Source of the DNA: Bin55 sp964572845
Lineage (GTDB): Bacteria > Pseudomonadota > Gammaproteobacteria > Pseudomonadales > Azotimanducaceae
Direction: 5' to 3'
Assembly: GCA_964572845.1 (NCBI GenBank)
Contig: CAZNFX010000006.1
Location: 194,750 to 258,749 of the forward strand
Length of the DNA stretch: 64,000 bases
In this document: piece by piece, positions 16,466-24,958 of the stretch
How positions within the stretch are numbered: the stretch's first letter is position 1
Layout: every line of letters begins with the position of its first letter
The notes under the pieces: model-generated
The model's input: the letters and a program-made list of their open reading frames with translations, nothing else
Databases searched by the model: none
What the model was told of the DNA's origin: nothing
Translations under genes and position numbers: made by a program

Positions 16466-18412
16466 ATGACGAAGGCCACAAAACCCCGAATCAGAAGGGT
16501 CTTGCGAAAATCTGGACCGACGCCCTATGGAAAGCTGGTCGGCTTGATGCGGAATGGAGAAGGAATCTCCGCCCAGCTCAAGTCGATGGTACGCCAGGGC
16601 GAAGTAACCCAGGATAGCCGTGGCCGCTACGCGCTCGCAAATGTCCAGCAATCAGGTACGTCACAGTCAGATGAAGTTACAGGGATTGTGATCAAAGAGT
16701 CGAATCGTTGGAAATTGCAATCCTTGGATCCATCCGAACGTTCGACCGTCACCATTGAACCCACCACGGATCTACAAAGCGGCGATGTGGCGACGGTGAA
16801 GATTCAATACCGCACCGCGCACACTGCGCGAGGGTCAATCCAGGAAATCCTGCGGACGGATAACGAGGCGTCTCGTGCGGCCATCGCACTTCTTCGTGCC
16901 TTCCGAGTTCCTCATCAAGAGAGTCCTGCTTCTGCCGCTGCACGTATTCCTCAAGCAGTCGATGTGGAGAGCGAATCCCATCGAAAAGATCTCCGCAACA
17001 CCCCCTTCGTGACCATAGACGGTGAAACAGCTAGAGACTTTGATGACGCTGTGTTCGGAGAGCGATGTGAAGATGGCACTTGGCGCCTTTGCGTCGCGAT
17101 CGCCGATGTTGCCCACTACGTGAAGAATGGAGACCCCATTGATACCGAAGCGCGGTCCAGAGGAAACTCTGTCTATTTGCCTGACCGAGTGATCCCAATG
17201 CTGCCACACAAGCTGTCTAGCGGAATTTGTTCACTTAAGCCAAACGAAGACCGGTTTGCAGTTGTGTGCGACATGCGCGTCGGCACTCAAGGATTGGTGG
17301 AGTCCTACGAGTTCTACGAAGCCACGATCCGATCCGCGGGACGACTCACCTACACGGAAGCTGTTCAGATCACGAATGGCGAACTAGCACGACGCTCATC
17401 GTCGATTAACCAATCCCTGCGGGACATGTACGAAATCTATCTCTTGCTTCGGCAACAACGCAGTCAGCGTGGCGCGTTGGATTTCACTGAACGCGAGTCA
17501 GTCGTACATGTTGTCAACGGTAGTCCTGCGGACGTGGTTGCTCATCGAAGAAATGAGGCACACTGCCTGATTGAGGAATCGATGATTGCCGCAAACGTCT
17601 GTGCGGCCAAGTTTCTGCAGGATCGAAATCAAATTCCCCTCTACCGTGTACACGACGGTCCGGACGCCCGGTCGATATCGGAACTAAGACAGGACCTTGC
17701 CGGATGTCCCATTGATACGGGGCTAATACGAGGAGGTACTCCGCGATATATGCAGCAATTGCTGGACGATATTCGACACAAGAGCAAGACCCCTTGGATT
17801 TGGGAGTTACAGGTCTTGCGCTCCATGACGCAAGCGATCTACACGTTCAAGAACACCGGGCACTTTGGTCTCGCTCTGGACGAATACTCGCACTTCACAT
17901 CTCCAATTCGTAGGTATGCTGACCTGCATGTGCACCGCATGATCAAGGCGGCTTTGCACCAAGATGCAAGCGGAGCGCGAGTTCCACGATTCTCTGAGGA
18001 CATGGGCAGCGAGCTCTCGATTTGCGAGCGCCGTGCCGTAGACGTCACGCGGAGAGTAGATGCCTGGCTGAAGTGTGCTTTATTGAAGAAGAAGATTGGC
18101 AAAATCTTTAACGGTCACATTGTTCGCGTAGAAGACTTTGGCCTCTTTGTTGAGCTCGATAGCTACTTCATCTCAGGAATGGTTCATGTGTCGCAGCTAC
18201 GTGACGACTACTACGAAGTGAATGGAACAGAATTAGTAGGTGTAGCTACAGGTACGACGTACAAGATTGGGGATGCGATGAAGGTGCGGCTGGTTGCCGT
18301 GGATGTCGAGGAATCAAAGCTGGACCTGGTTGACGCAGCCCACAGCGAGATCGGCCACGAATTTCGCAAAGGCAAACTGAAGTTCAAACGGCAACGGAAG
18401 GGAAGTTGGTGA
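16466..18412 (+). CDS. rnr: Ribonuclease R
   Basis: Processive 3'-5' exoribonuclease that degrades structured RNA and acts with tmRNA in trans-translation. The 648-residue protein has an N-terminal winged helix (about 1-60), a cold-shock-like domain, the RNB catalytic domain (about 165-500) with TIDGETARDFDDAV holding the metal-binding aspartates and HFTSPIRRYADL, and a C-terminal S1 domain starting GHIVRVEDFGLFVEL. It is about 165 residues shorter than E. coli RNase R (813), missing part of the N-terminal module and most of the basic C-terminal tail. The last 4 bases overlap rlmB. Confidence 0.95.
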   Translation: MTKATKPRIRRVLRKSGPTPYGKLVGLMRNGEGISAQLKSMVRQGEVTQDSRGRYALANVQQSGTSQSDEVTGIVIKESNRWKLQSLDPSERSTVTIEPTTDLQSGDVATVKIQYRTAHTARGSIQEILRTDNEASRAAIALLRAFRVPHQESPASAAARIPQAVDVESESHRKDLRNTPFVTIDGETARDFDDAVFGERCEDGTWRLCVAIADVAHYVKNGDPIDTEARSRGNSVYLPDRVIPMLPHKLSSGICSLKPNEDRFAVVCDMRVGTQGLVESYEFYEATIRSAGRLTYTEAVQITNGELARRSSSINQSLRDMYEIYLLLRQQRSQRGALDFTERESVVHVVNGSPADVVAHRRNEAHCLIEESMIAANVCAAKFLQDRNQIPLYRVHDGPDARSISELRQDLAGCPIDTGLIRGGTPRYMQQLLDDIRHKSKTPWIWELQVLRSMTQAIYTFKNTGHFGLALDEYSHFTSPIRRYADLHVHRMIKAALHQDASGARVPRFSEDMGSELSICERRAVDVTRRVDAWLKCALLKKKIGKIFNGHIVRVEDFGLFVELDSYFISGMVHVSQLRDDYYEVNGTELVGVATGTTYKIGDAMKVRLVAVDVEESKLDLVDAAHSEIGHEFRKGKLKFKRQRKGSW

Positions 18413-19209
18413 GCAAGTCCCAACAACAGGATCGTGTGTATGGAATCCATGGTGCGACTTCCGTATTGAAGGGGTCCCCGCATCGAGTGCGCCGAGTCTT
18501 GATCGCTGAGGGATTTCACGGCAAGCGGTTGCAAGCAATACGTTCATTGGCCAGAGAGCAGCACATTGCTGTCAAGTCGGTGCCGCGTTCAACGTTGAAT
18601 CGAATCACGAACGGTGCATTGCATCAGGGTGTGGTATTGGATGTCGATTCCATAATCGCCAAGACCGAGATTGAATTGCAGAACGCTTTCGAGAGTTGGA
18701 AAACGCCGTTGATTTTGAGCTTGGACGCAGTAGTCGACCCCCGCAACGTTGGTGCATGCTTGAGAACTGCAGAAGGAGCGGGGGTGGATGCAGTTCTACT
18801 CGGAAGAAGTCGAAGCGCTCCGCTGACGGAAACAGTACATCGGACCTCCGTTGGGGCTTTGGAGTCGATGTTCGTTGTGCACGTAGCTAATCTGGTACGC
18901 AGATTGGATTGGTTCAAGAGTCACGGATGTTGGATTGTGGGCACAGATCATTCGGCCAGTACCAACTACAGTGAAGTGGACTTAACGACGCCAACAGTGG
19001 TAGTTGTTGGAGGCGAAGAAAAGGGACTTCGAAAGCTAACCGCGTCGAAGTGCGACCAGGTGGTTGCAATTCCCATGTTGGGGCAAGTGGAAAGTCTCAA
19101 CGTTGCGGTGGCAACCGGGGTACTGCTCTATGAAGCCAATCGGCAACGGGCCTTGGTTTCACAGAGCGCTACTGAAGGCACCAATGCAGCAACCGACACC
19201 GCGCATTGA
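18409..19209 (+). CDS. rlmB: 23S rRNA (guanosine-2'-O-)-methyltransferase RlmB
   Basis: SpoU-family enzyme that methylates the ribose of G2251 in the 23S rRNA P loop. The 266-residue protein has an N-terminal RNA-binding domain (YGIHGATSVL) and a knotted SPOUT domain with DAVVDPRNVGACLRTAEGAG, VVVGGEEKGLRKL and the SAM-site strand IPMLGQVESLNVAVATG. The GTG start at 18409 overlaps the rnr stop as GTGA; TTG one codon upstream is also possible. The rnr-rlmB-rpsF order matches E. coli. Confidence 0.95.
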   Translation: MSKSQQQDRVYGIHGATSVLKGSPHRVRRVLIAEGFHGKRLQAIRSLAREQHIAVKSVPRSTLNRITNGALHQGVVLDVDSIIAKTEIELQNAFESWKTPLILSLDAVVDPRNVGACLRTAEGAGVDAVLLGRSRSAPLTETVHRTSVGALESMFVVHVANLVRRLDWFKSHGCWIVGTDHSASTNYSEVDLTTPTVVVVGGEEKGLRKLTASKCDQVVAIPMLGQVESLNVAVATGVLLYEANRQRALVSQSATEGTNAATDTAH

Positions 19210-19210
19210 G

Positions 19211-19239
19211 TTGCGTACATTGCTCAATCCGGCTAGAAT
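19211..19239 (+). promoter_or_regulatory. Promoter of the rpsF-rpsR-rplI operon
   Basis: A -35-like box TTGCGT (19211-19216), a 17-base spacer and a -10 box TAGAAT (19234-19239) lie between rlmB and rpsF. The bases after the -10 box are G+C-rich, as in growth-rate-controlled ribosomal promoters. The resulting leader is about 85-90 bases, where S6:S18 autoregulatory structures occur in relatives; I did not identify that motif. Confidence 0.6.
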
Positions 19240-19332
19240 GGCGACCTGCGAATCTCGATTCGCTCACTCAATACCACTCCTTGTTCTCGAACATCCATAG
19301 AGATTCGGGGACTTTTGCCAAAGGGAGATTCC

Positions 19333-19893
19333 ATGCGACATTATGAAATAGTGTTCATCGTTCATCCTGACCAATCCGAACAGGTTCCAGGAATGATTGA
19401 CCGGTACCGCGCCATGGTTGAACGCGAAGGCGGCGCAATCCATCGATGCGAGGATTGGGGACGCCGCCAGCTCGCGTATCCAATTTCCAAGATTCACAAG
19501 GGCCACTACGTTCTCATGAACATAGAGGCACCTTCGAGCGTTCTCGAGGAGTTCGAGAGCGCTTTTCGTTTCAATGACGCCGTGTTGCGAAACATGATCC
19601 TTAAGCGCAAGGCTCCCGAGACTGACAGGTCAAAGATCTACGAAGAGGAGCTCCGCGAGCAAGAGCGTGATCGTGAGCGTGAGCGACGCAGAGAGGAAGA
19701 GATGCAAGCTCGTCGCAAGGCTCGCGAGAAAGCCATGGAGCAAGACGAGGAAACGAACGACGAAATTTCTGCTGAGGAAGATCCTGAGGAGCGCAAGGAA
19801 GACAGCGATCAAGAAGATGATCAGTCTCCGGACTCGCTCAGTAAGTCAGATGTAGATGCATCCGCTTCAGAAGAGAAGGTTGAGGAGTCATAG
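19333..19893 (+). CDS. rpsF: 30S ribosomal protein S6 with a long charged C-terminal extension
   Basis: Binds S18 on the small-subunit platform. Residues 1-95 form the usual S6 fold (MRHYEIVFIVHPDQ, RRQLAYPI, HYVLMNIEA). The ATG at 19333 has GGGAG at 19323-19327; an earlier in-frame start would lack that spacing. The protein is 186 residues, against about 131-135 in E. coli. The extra tail is first alternately charged and probably a helix (about 98-140), then strongly acidic and ends in EKVEES. In E. coli the S6 tail is extended with glutamates by RimK. rpsR follows after 2 bases. Confidence 0.96.
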   Translation: MRHYEIVFIVHPDQSEQVPGMIDRYRAMVEREGGAIHRCEDWGRRQLAYPISKIHKGHYVLMNIEAPSSVLEEFESAFRFNDAVLRNMILKRKAPETDRSKIYEEELREQERDRERERRREEEMQARRKAREKAMEQDEETNDEISAEEDPEERKEDSDQEDDQSPDSLSKSDVDASASEEKVEES

Positions 19894-19895
19894 CG

Positions 19896-20126
19896 ATGGC
19901 CAGAAACTTTAGACGAAAGAGGTCCTGCCGGTTTACGGAAGAAGGCGTCAAGGAAATTGACTACAAGGATTTGGAGACTTTGCGTCAATACATCACCGAA
20001 ACAGGCAAAATCGTGCCGGCCCGCATGATGGGAACCAGTGCAAGATATCAGCGTCAGCTGGCACGTGCGATCAAGCGCGCGCGCTATCTTGCCTTGTTGC
20101 CCTATACCGATCAGCATCACTCCTAG
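19896..20126 (+). CDS. rpsR: 30S ribosomal protein S18
   Basis: Partner of S6 on the 30S platform. The 76-residue protein (E. coli 75) has RRKRSCRFTEEGVKEIDYKD and a basic C-terminal half with TSARYQRQLARAIKRAR. It follows rpsF by 2 bases and is followed by rplI after 11 bases; no priB lies between rpsF and rpsR. Confidence 0.97.
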   Translation: MARNFRRKRSCRFTEEGVKEIDYKDLETLRQYITETGKIVPARMMGTSARYQRQLARAIKRARYLALLPYTDQHHS

Positions 20127-20137
20127 GGGTAGGAAGA

Positions 20138-20584
20138 ATGTACGTCTTGTTGTTGGACCGCGTCGCCAATCTCGGCGACCTCGGGGACGAAGTTCGAGTC
20201 AAACCGGGCTATGCGAGAAATTACTTGATCCCCAAGGGATTGGCACTAAAAGCAACCGATGACAACAGAAGGGTGTTTTCGGAACGTGAAGCCGAGCTGA
20301 AAGCCTTGGCAATCGAACGCCTTGAAGGTGCCGAGAAGCGAGCGGCCCTGCTCGATGATCTTGAAATCACGATCCTTGCTCGGTCGGTCGACGCCGGTCG
20401 ACTGTACGGTTCTGTTGGTCCAGTAGAGATCGCCCGCGAAATATCGGATCTCGGAATTGAGGTCAATAAGAGCGAAGTGAAGATGGCGGGCGGCGTGATT
20501 CGCGAAGTTGGGGAGTACGACGTGGAGATCCACGTCCATGCTGACGTCTCCCGATCGGTACGTGTAATTGTGGAGCAAGAGTAG
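20138..20584 (+). CDS. rplI: 50S ribosomal protein L9
   Basis: Large-subunit protein at the base of the L1 stalk. The 148-residue length matches E. coli (149). The N-terminal RNA-binding domain (VLLLDRVANLGDLGDEV, KPGYARNYLIPKG) is joined by a long helix to the C-terminal domain (LYGSVGPVEIA, GVIREVGEYDVEIH). Third gene of the rpsF operon. Confidence 0.97.
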   Translation: MYVLLLDRVANLGDLGDEVRVKPGYARNYLIPKGLALKATDDNRRVFSEREAELKALAIERLEGAEKRAALLDDLEITILARSVDAGRLYGSVGPVEIAREISDLGIEVNKSEVKMAGGVIREVGEYDVEIHVHADVSRSVRVIVEQE

Positions 20585-20607
20585 GCAGTTCAGAGCCTAA
20601 ACAGAAC

Positions 20608-20616
20608 TTATCCACA
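20608..20616 (+). promoter_or_regulatory. DnaA box (TTATCCACA) upstream of dnaB
   Basis: An exact match to the strong DnaA-binding consensus, 24 bases after the rplI stop and 141 bases before the dnaB start. I see only this one copy in the intergenic region, so it is a possible regulatory site for dnaB rather than an origin. Confidence 0.5.
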
Positions 20617-20624
20617 AAGTTAGT

Positions 20625-20695
20625 CTAGACCCATTCGACGGTCTAGCAAAGTACTAACCATATTCGTTTGTTAGCAGGCAAGAATTACGCTTGCC
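20625..20695 (+). terminator. Two short hairpins between rplI and dnaB
   Basis: Inverted repeats at 20625-20631/20640-20646 (CTAGACC arm, 8-base loop) and 20677-20682/20690-20695 (GGCAAG arm, 7-base loop). Neither is followed by a T-tract. They may attenuate read-through from the ribosomal operon; the evidence is weak. Confidence 0.3.
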
Positions 20696-20756
20696 AGCTT
20701 GACTATTTCTTTACTAACATGAACATTAGAGTATCAAGGACGAACTCAATACATCG

Positions 20757-22268
20757 ATGTCCGATAGCTACGACTCCAATCTAGACGATTATCTGGTAGA
20801 CGAACAGGCAGATCAGATTCCTCGAGGACTGCCACATAGTGCGGATGCGGAAAGAGCGGTCTTGGCCTGCATCATGAAGGACGATACCGCGTGGGATAAG
20901 TTGACGGGACTCATTGAAGCTAGCGATTTCTACGAGCCGCGACATGTCAAGATTTTCGAGGCGATGCATTTGCTTGCTACCCAAGGTAACCCATTGAACC
21001 AAGTCACTGTAAGCGACGCGCTGCGCAACGCGGACAAACTCAATGAAGTTGGTGGCTATCCCTATCTGTTCGAAATCAACGAGACAATGCACGACCCGCG
21101 CGTAGTTGAAACCTACGCCGAAATGATTCGGGGCACTGCGTTGAGACGAGATCTCATTGGCGTAGCCAGCTACATCAAGAACATTGCAACGTTGCCCGGA
21201 GAACTCAAACCTGAGGACGTGTTGGCGGAATCGGAAACTAAAGTGCTTGCGCTGTCGAAGGATAAGACCGGAGAGAAGTTCCACCACAGTCTTGCCGAGG
21301 TACTAACGCCCACAGTTACCCAAATCGAACAACTCCGCGAATCGGGCGGCCGATTGCCTGGACTGCGATCGGGATTCTGGGACCTAGACGACTTGACAGG
21401 AGGTTTTCACAACAACGACCTGATCATTGTTGCAGGTCGTCCTTCGATGGGCAAGACATCGTTCGCGTTGAACATTTGCGAGCATGTGATCTTGGAAGAG
21501 AATCCCCGTCCAGTGCTTTTCTTTTCTCTTGAACAAGACCACGAGCAGCTTGTAATGCGCATGCTCGCGTCGCAGTCCTCGGTTGGATTCAACAAACTCG
21601 AACGTGCCGATCTGAATGCGCAACAGTGGAAGCAACTCGAAAGCGCGACCGGGATGCTGACAGCGAAGCCGTTTTTTGTTGTCGACAAACCCAGCATTTC
21701 TGTTGATGAAATGCGTTCCTACGCCAGGCGAGTCAGCCGAGAGATCAGGGCTCGCAATCGCAGACAACAAACCGTCGACAGTCCTGAACTGTCGCTCATC
21801 GTCGTCGATTATCTTCAATTGGTGCGAGCGTCGCGACGAATTGATTCACGTGTGCTCGAGCTAGGAGACATCACTCGGTCGCTGAAGACACTGGCAAAGG
21901 AGTTCAAGGTGCCGGTCATTGCGTTGTCGCAGCTCAATCGGAAGCTCGAAGAGAGAAACGACAAACGACCCAAGATGTCAGACTTGCGAGATAGTGGAGA
22001 GATTGAACAAGCAGCAGATTTAATCACTTTCATCTATCGCGACGAGGTTTATGATGAGGAGACGGAGGATCGAGGCAAGGCCGAGATCATCGTTGCTAAG
22101 CACCGGAACGGACCTCGTGGAACCGTAAAGCTCAACTTCACGGAGCAATTGATGAAGTTCGAGGGACCAGAAAGCGAATATGCATCCGAACGTCGATCTG
22201 GGGTGCCTGAGGAACCCAAGAACCGTCACGAAGCGGACGATGACGATTCCCCACCGCCGTGGGCCTAG
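20757..22268 (+). CDS. dnaB: Replicative DNA helicase DnaB
   Basis: Hexameric 5'-3' helicase at the replication fork. The 503-residue protein has the N-terminal collar domain (LPHSADAERAVLACIM) and the RecA-like motor with Walker A GRPSMGKTSFALN, Walker B LIVVDYLQLV, and the ELGDITRSLKTLAKE and SDLRDSGEIEQAADLI segments. No intein interrupts it. The tail (DDDDSPPPWA) is acidic. The usual rplI-dnaB order is kept; alr, which often follows, is not here. Confidence 0.97.
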   Translation: MSDSYDSNLDDYLVDEQADQIPRGLPHSADAERAVLACIMKDDTAWDKLTGLIEASDFYEPRHVKIFEAMHLLATQGNPLNQVTVSDALRNADKLNEVGGYPYLFEINETMHDPRVVETYAEMIRGTALRRDLIGVASYIKNIATLPGELKPEDVLAESETKVLALSKDKTGEKFHHSLAEVLTPTVTQIEQLRESGGRLPGLRSGFWDLDDLTGGFHNNDLIIVAGRPSMGKTSFALNICEHVILEENPRPVLFFSLEQDHEQLVMRMLASQSSVGFNKLERADLNAQQWKQLESATGMLTAKPFFVVDKPSISVDEMRSYARRVSREIRARNRRQQTVDSPELSLIVVDYLQLVRASRRIDSRVLELGDITRSLKTLAKEFKVPVIALSQLNRKLEERNDKRPKMSDLRDSGEIEQAADLITFIYRDEVYDEETEDRGKAEIIVAKHRNGPRGTVKLNFTEQLMKFEGPESEYASERRSGVPEEPKNRHEADDDDSPPPWA

Positions 22269-22317
22269 GCCGCTTCGGCTCGGCAGATTGCTGCCAATGT
22301 AGTAACAGTTGAAGCAC

Positions 22318-22333
22318 CCTGACAACGGTCAGG
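22318..22333 (+). terminator. Short hairpin after dnaB
   Basis: Arms CCTGAC and GTCAGG (22318-22323 and 22328-22333) with a 4-base loop, 50 bases after the dnaB stop. There is no T-tract, so this is a weak terminator candidate. Confidence 0.25.
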
Positions 22334-22449
22334 TAGATTCGCATCTGGTCGGGATGTAGGACTACTTCAACAGTCAGTTGTGCATACCTATTCGAACTTC
22401 CCTGCTCATAGTTGTATGATTTGACTCTCCTAAACCTCCCAAATACGAA

Positions 22450-23286
22450 GTGAAACCACAAGAATCATTTGCAAATCACGAACTCGAACACGACGTTGAC
22501 ATTGAGCCAGTAAGCGTGTCGCTGGGTGCTTGCGTACAGGGCATAGACGTGGGATCGGACGACTCTCAGGAGACTGTCGATCTCTTGCATGACTTAATGC
22601 TCAAGTATCACTTGCTGGTCATTCCAAACCAGCAACTTTCCGCGTTGGAACTAGAAAAGTTCGGGCGACGGTGGGGTGAGTTGCTGACGCATCCGGCAAC
22701 GAAGCATCGTGATACTCAGTATGTGCAGTGGATTGGAAGTTCCGAAGAAGGACGGCAGTTTAAGTTTTTTCCTGGGTCGCACCCGGCTGGTGGCGGTTGG
22801 CACTCGGACATGACTTGGCATTCGACGCCGCCAAAATACACGGGGTTGCATGCGCGACGGTTGCCAACTGCAGGAGGAGACACCATCTTTTCCAATCAGC
22901 ACATGGCCTACGACACCTTGCCACAGACGCTAAAGGACGAGATTTCCGATAAGAAAGCTTTTCACACCGGCAAAGTATTTGGACCCGATGTGGAGGACTC
23001 CGTCCACCCGGTAGTGCGAACTCATGACGAATCAGGACGAAAAGCGCTCTTTGTGAACCCAAACTTCACGAAGTACGTCGTCGGCATGCCGTCAAACGAG
23101 AGCGAAGCACTTCTCTTTCGAATCTTCTCCCACTTCGTTCGACCAGAATTCACCTATAGGCACAAGTGGAACGTAGACGATCTTGTGCTGTGGGACAACA
23201 GGTCAGTGATGCATTACGCGATTGCCGACTATAGTGAACGTCGAATAATGCACCGCATTGTCGTCCAAGGAAACGTGCCCTACTAG
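22450..23286 (+). CDS. TauD/TfdA-family Fe(II)/2-oxoglutarate dioxygenase
   Basis: Hydroxylase of the taurine dioxygenase superfamily; the substrate cannot be read from sequence. The 278-residue protein has the HxD iron site in WHSDMTWHSTPP, followed by ARRLPTAGGDTIFSNQ, the VHPVVRTHDESGRKALFVN segment typical of TauD, the distal histidine in DNRSVMHYA, and the arginine that binds 2-oxoglutarate in RRIMHRI. The start is a GTG at 22450 with no clear ribosome-binding site. It stands alone between dnaB and radA, with no sulfonate transport genes nearby, so taurine is only one possibility. Confidence 0.88.
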   Translation: MKPQESFANHELEHDVDIEPVSVSLGACVQGIDVGSDDSQETVDLLHDLMLKYHLLVIPNQQLSALELEKFGRRWGELLTHPATKHRDTQYVQWIGSSEEGRQFKFFPGSHPAGGGWHSDMTWHSTPPKYTGLHARRLPTAGGDTIFSNQHMAYDTLPQTLKDEISDKKAFHTGKVFGPDVEDSVHPVVRTHDESGRKALFVNPNFTKYVVGMPSNESEALLFRIFSHFVRPEFTYRHKWNVDDLVLWDNRSVMHYAIADYSERRIMHRIVVQGNVPY

Positions 23287-23467
23287 TCACTTCGCGCACT
23301 TCGAAAGTGCACCGTGTATTGTCCGGTTTTCACAGCTTTCCTCAAAGCGATGTGTTATCATGTACAGACATTCAGTAAATTCGTGACTGAGCCAGTCCCC
23401 ATCGTCTACACATAGACAACTATTTCGTCTCGGAGATGGTGCGGATGAGGTTGATGTCCGCCTCGAC

Positions 23468-24844
23468 GTGAAGACCAAGACTATATTTGCCTGTGCCAAG
23501 TGTGGTGCCACGCATTCCAAGTGGCAAGGCCAGTGCTCCGCATGCGGGGAATGGAATTGTCTCGAAGAGATTGACGTTCCACGAACAAGCAAGCAAACAG
23601 CATCGGATGGAAGTGGGGGCTACAACGGTGGAGTGGCGACCATCACGCGACTGTCGGAAGTTCGTACGGAAGCAAGCCAGCGAACGTCTACGGGGATGCA
23701 AGAGTTCGATCGCGTACTGGGAGGAGGGCTAGTTCCAGGTTCGGTTGTCTTGATCGGTGGCGATCCAGGAGCAGGAAAATCAACCCTGCTACTCCAAATG
23801 GCAGGCAATCTCGCACAAGAATCGTCGTGTCTATATGTAAGCGGCGAAGAATCGATACAGCAGATCGCTGGACGTGCGGTTCGGCTGGGCATGGGCAGTA
23901 CAAACGTCGAACTGGCTTCGCTTACGTCTGTGGGCCAGGTTAGCGAGCTCATTCAACGAGAACGGCCATCCGTGGCCGTCATCGATTCGATACAGGTCAT
24001 GTATGCAGACGAAATTGATAGTGTGCCGGGCAGCGTGACTCAGGTCCGTGAGTGCGCAGCACGCCTCACACGTTTGGCAAAGCAGTTGGAATGTACGATC
24101 GTGCTTGTTGGTCACGTCACCAAAGAAGGAAACCTCGCAGGACCAAAGGTGCTTGAACACATGATCGACTGCTTCGTCATGCTGGATTCGCCAGCAGGGA
24201 GTCGCTATCGAACTCTACGAGGCGTGAAGAACAGGTTTGGAGCGGTCAACGAACTTGGCGTGTTTGCCATGACTGATCGCGGACTCCGCGAAGTCTCCAA
24301 TCCATCGGCCATTTTCTTGGAGCGTTCGGGTGATCCAGCCGCTGGTAGTGTTGTAACAGTTACCTGGGAGGGTACGCGACCGCTGCTTGTAGAGATTCAA
24401 GCGCTGGTGGACGATGTTCAGAGTGGCTACCCGCGCAGAGTTGCCGTCGGCCTGGACGCACAGCGTCTGGCTATGCACTTGGCAATCATGCATCGCCATT
24501 GTGGAATTTCGCTTGCAGATCAGGATGTATTCGCCAACGTGACCGGAGGCGTACGAGTGGGAGAGACTGCTGTCGATCTTGCCGTCTTGGTAGCGGTGTA
24601 TTCCAGTTTTCGCAATCGACCGTTGCCACGCGATCTTGTTGTCTTTGGAGAATTGGGCCTTACCGGCGAGATCCGTCCCGTTCCCAATGGTCAGGAGCGA
24701 ATCCGCGAAGTTCAGAAGCATGGATTCACGAGAGTCATCGCGCCGTTAGCGAATCGCGCAAAGCGACCTGTTGCAGGGGTGGAGTTGGCGTTCGTCAAGT
24801 CACTGGGAGATGCGCTTGAGACATTGAGCAATATGTTCGACTAG
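23468..24844 (+). CDS. radA: DNA repair protein RadA (Sms)
   Basis: RecA-like branch-migration ATPase for recombination intermediates. The 458-residue protein has an N-terminal C4 zinc finger (CAKC and CSAC), Walker A GGDPGAGKSTLLLQ, the RadA-specific KNRFGAVNELGVF motif and a C-terminal Lon-like domain (ELGLTGEIRPVPNGQERI). The GTG at 23468 is the only start giving the usual short N-terminus before the zinc finger; nearby ATGs are out of frame. Confidence 0.96.
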   Translation: MKTKTIFACAKCGATHSKWQGQCSACGEWNCLEEIDVPRTSKQTASDGSGGYNGGVATITRLSEVRTEASQRTSTGMQEFDRVLGGGLVPGSVVLIGGDPGAGKSTLLLQMAGNLAQESSCLYVSGEESIQQIAGRAVRLGMGSTNVELASLTSVGQVSELIQRERPSVAVIDSIQVMYADEIDSVPGSVTQVRECAARLTRLAKQLECTIVLVGHVTKEGNLAGPKVLEHMIDCFVMLDSPAGSRYRTLRGVKNRFGAVNELGVFAMTDRGLREVSNPSAIFLERSGDPAAGSVVTVTWEGTRPLLVEIQALVDDVQSGYPRRVAVGLDAQRLAMHLAIMHRHCGISLADQDVFANVTGGVRVGETAVDLAVLVAVYSSFRNRPLPRDLVVFGELGLTGEIRPVPNGQERIREVQKHGFTRVIAPLANRAKRPVAGVELAFVKSLGDALETLSNMFD

Positions 24845-24958
24845 ACAGCCGTCGACGCATTAGTGAAATTCAAGCGAAGGTGGAACACATTGCAATTCTT
24901 GAATCGCTGCGCGGTTCATAAAATACTCAATCTATCAACGTCCCTCTCAAGACTCAGC

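Noticed and set aside
20585..20756. Replication origin at the DnaA box
   Set aside because: Only one box is present and there is no cluster, no AT-rich unwinding region and no dnaA/dnaN neighbour.
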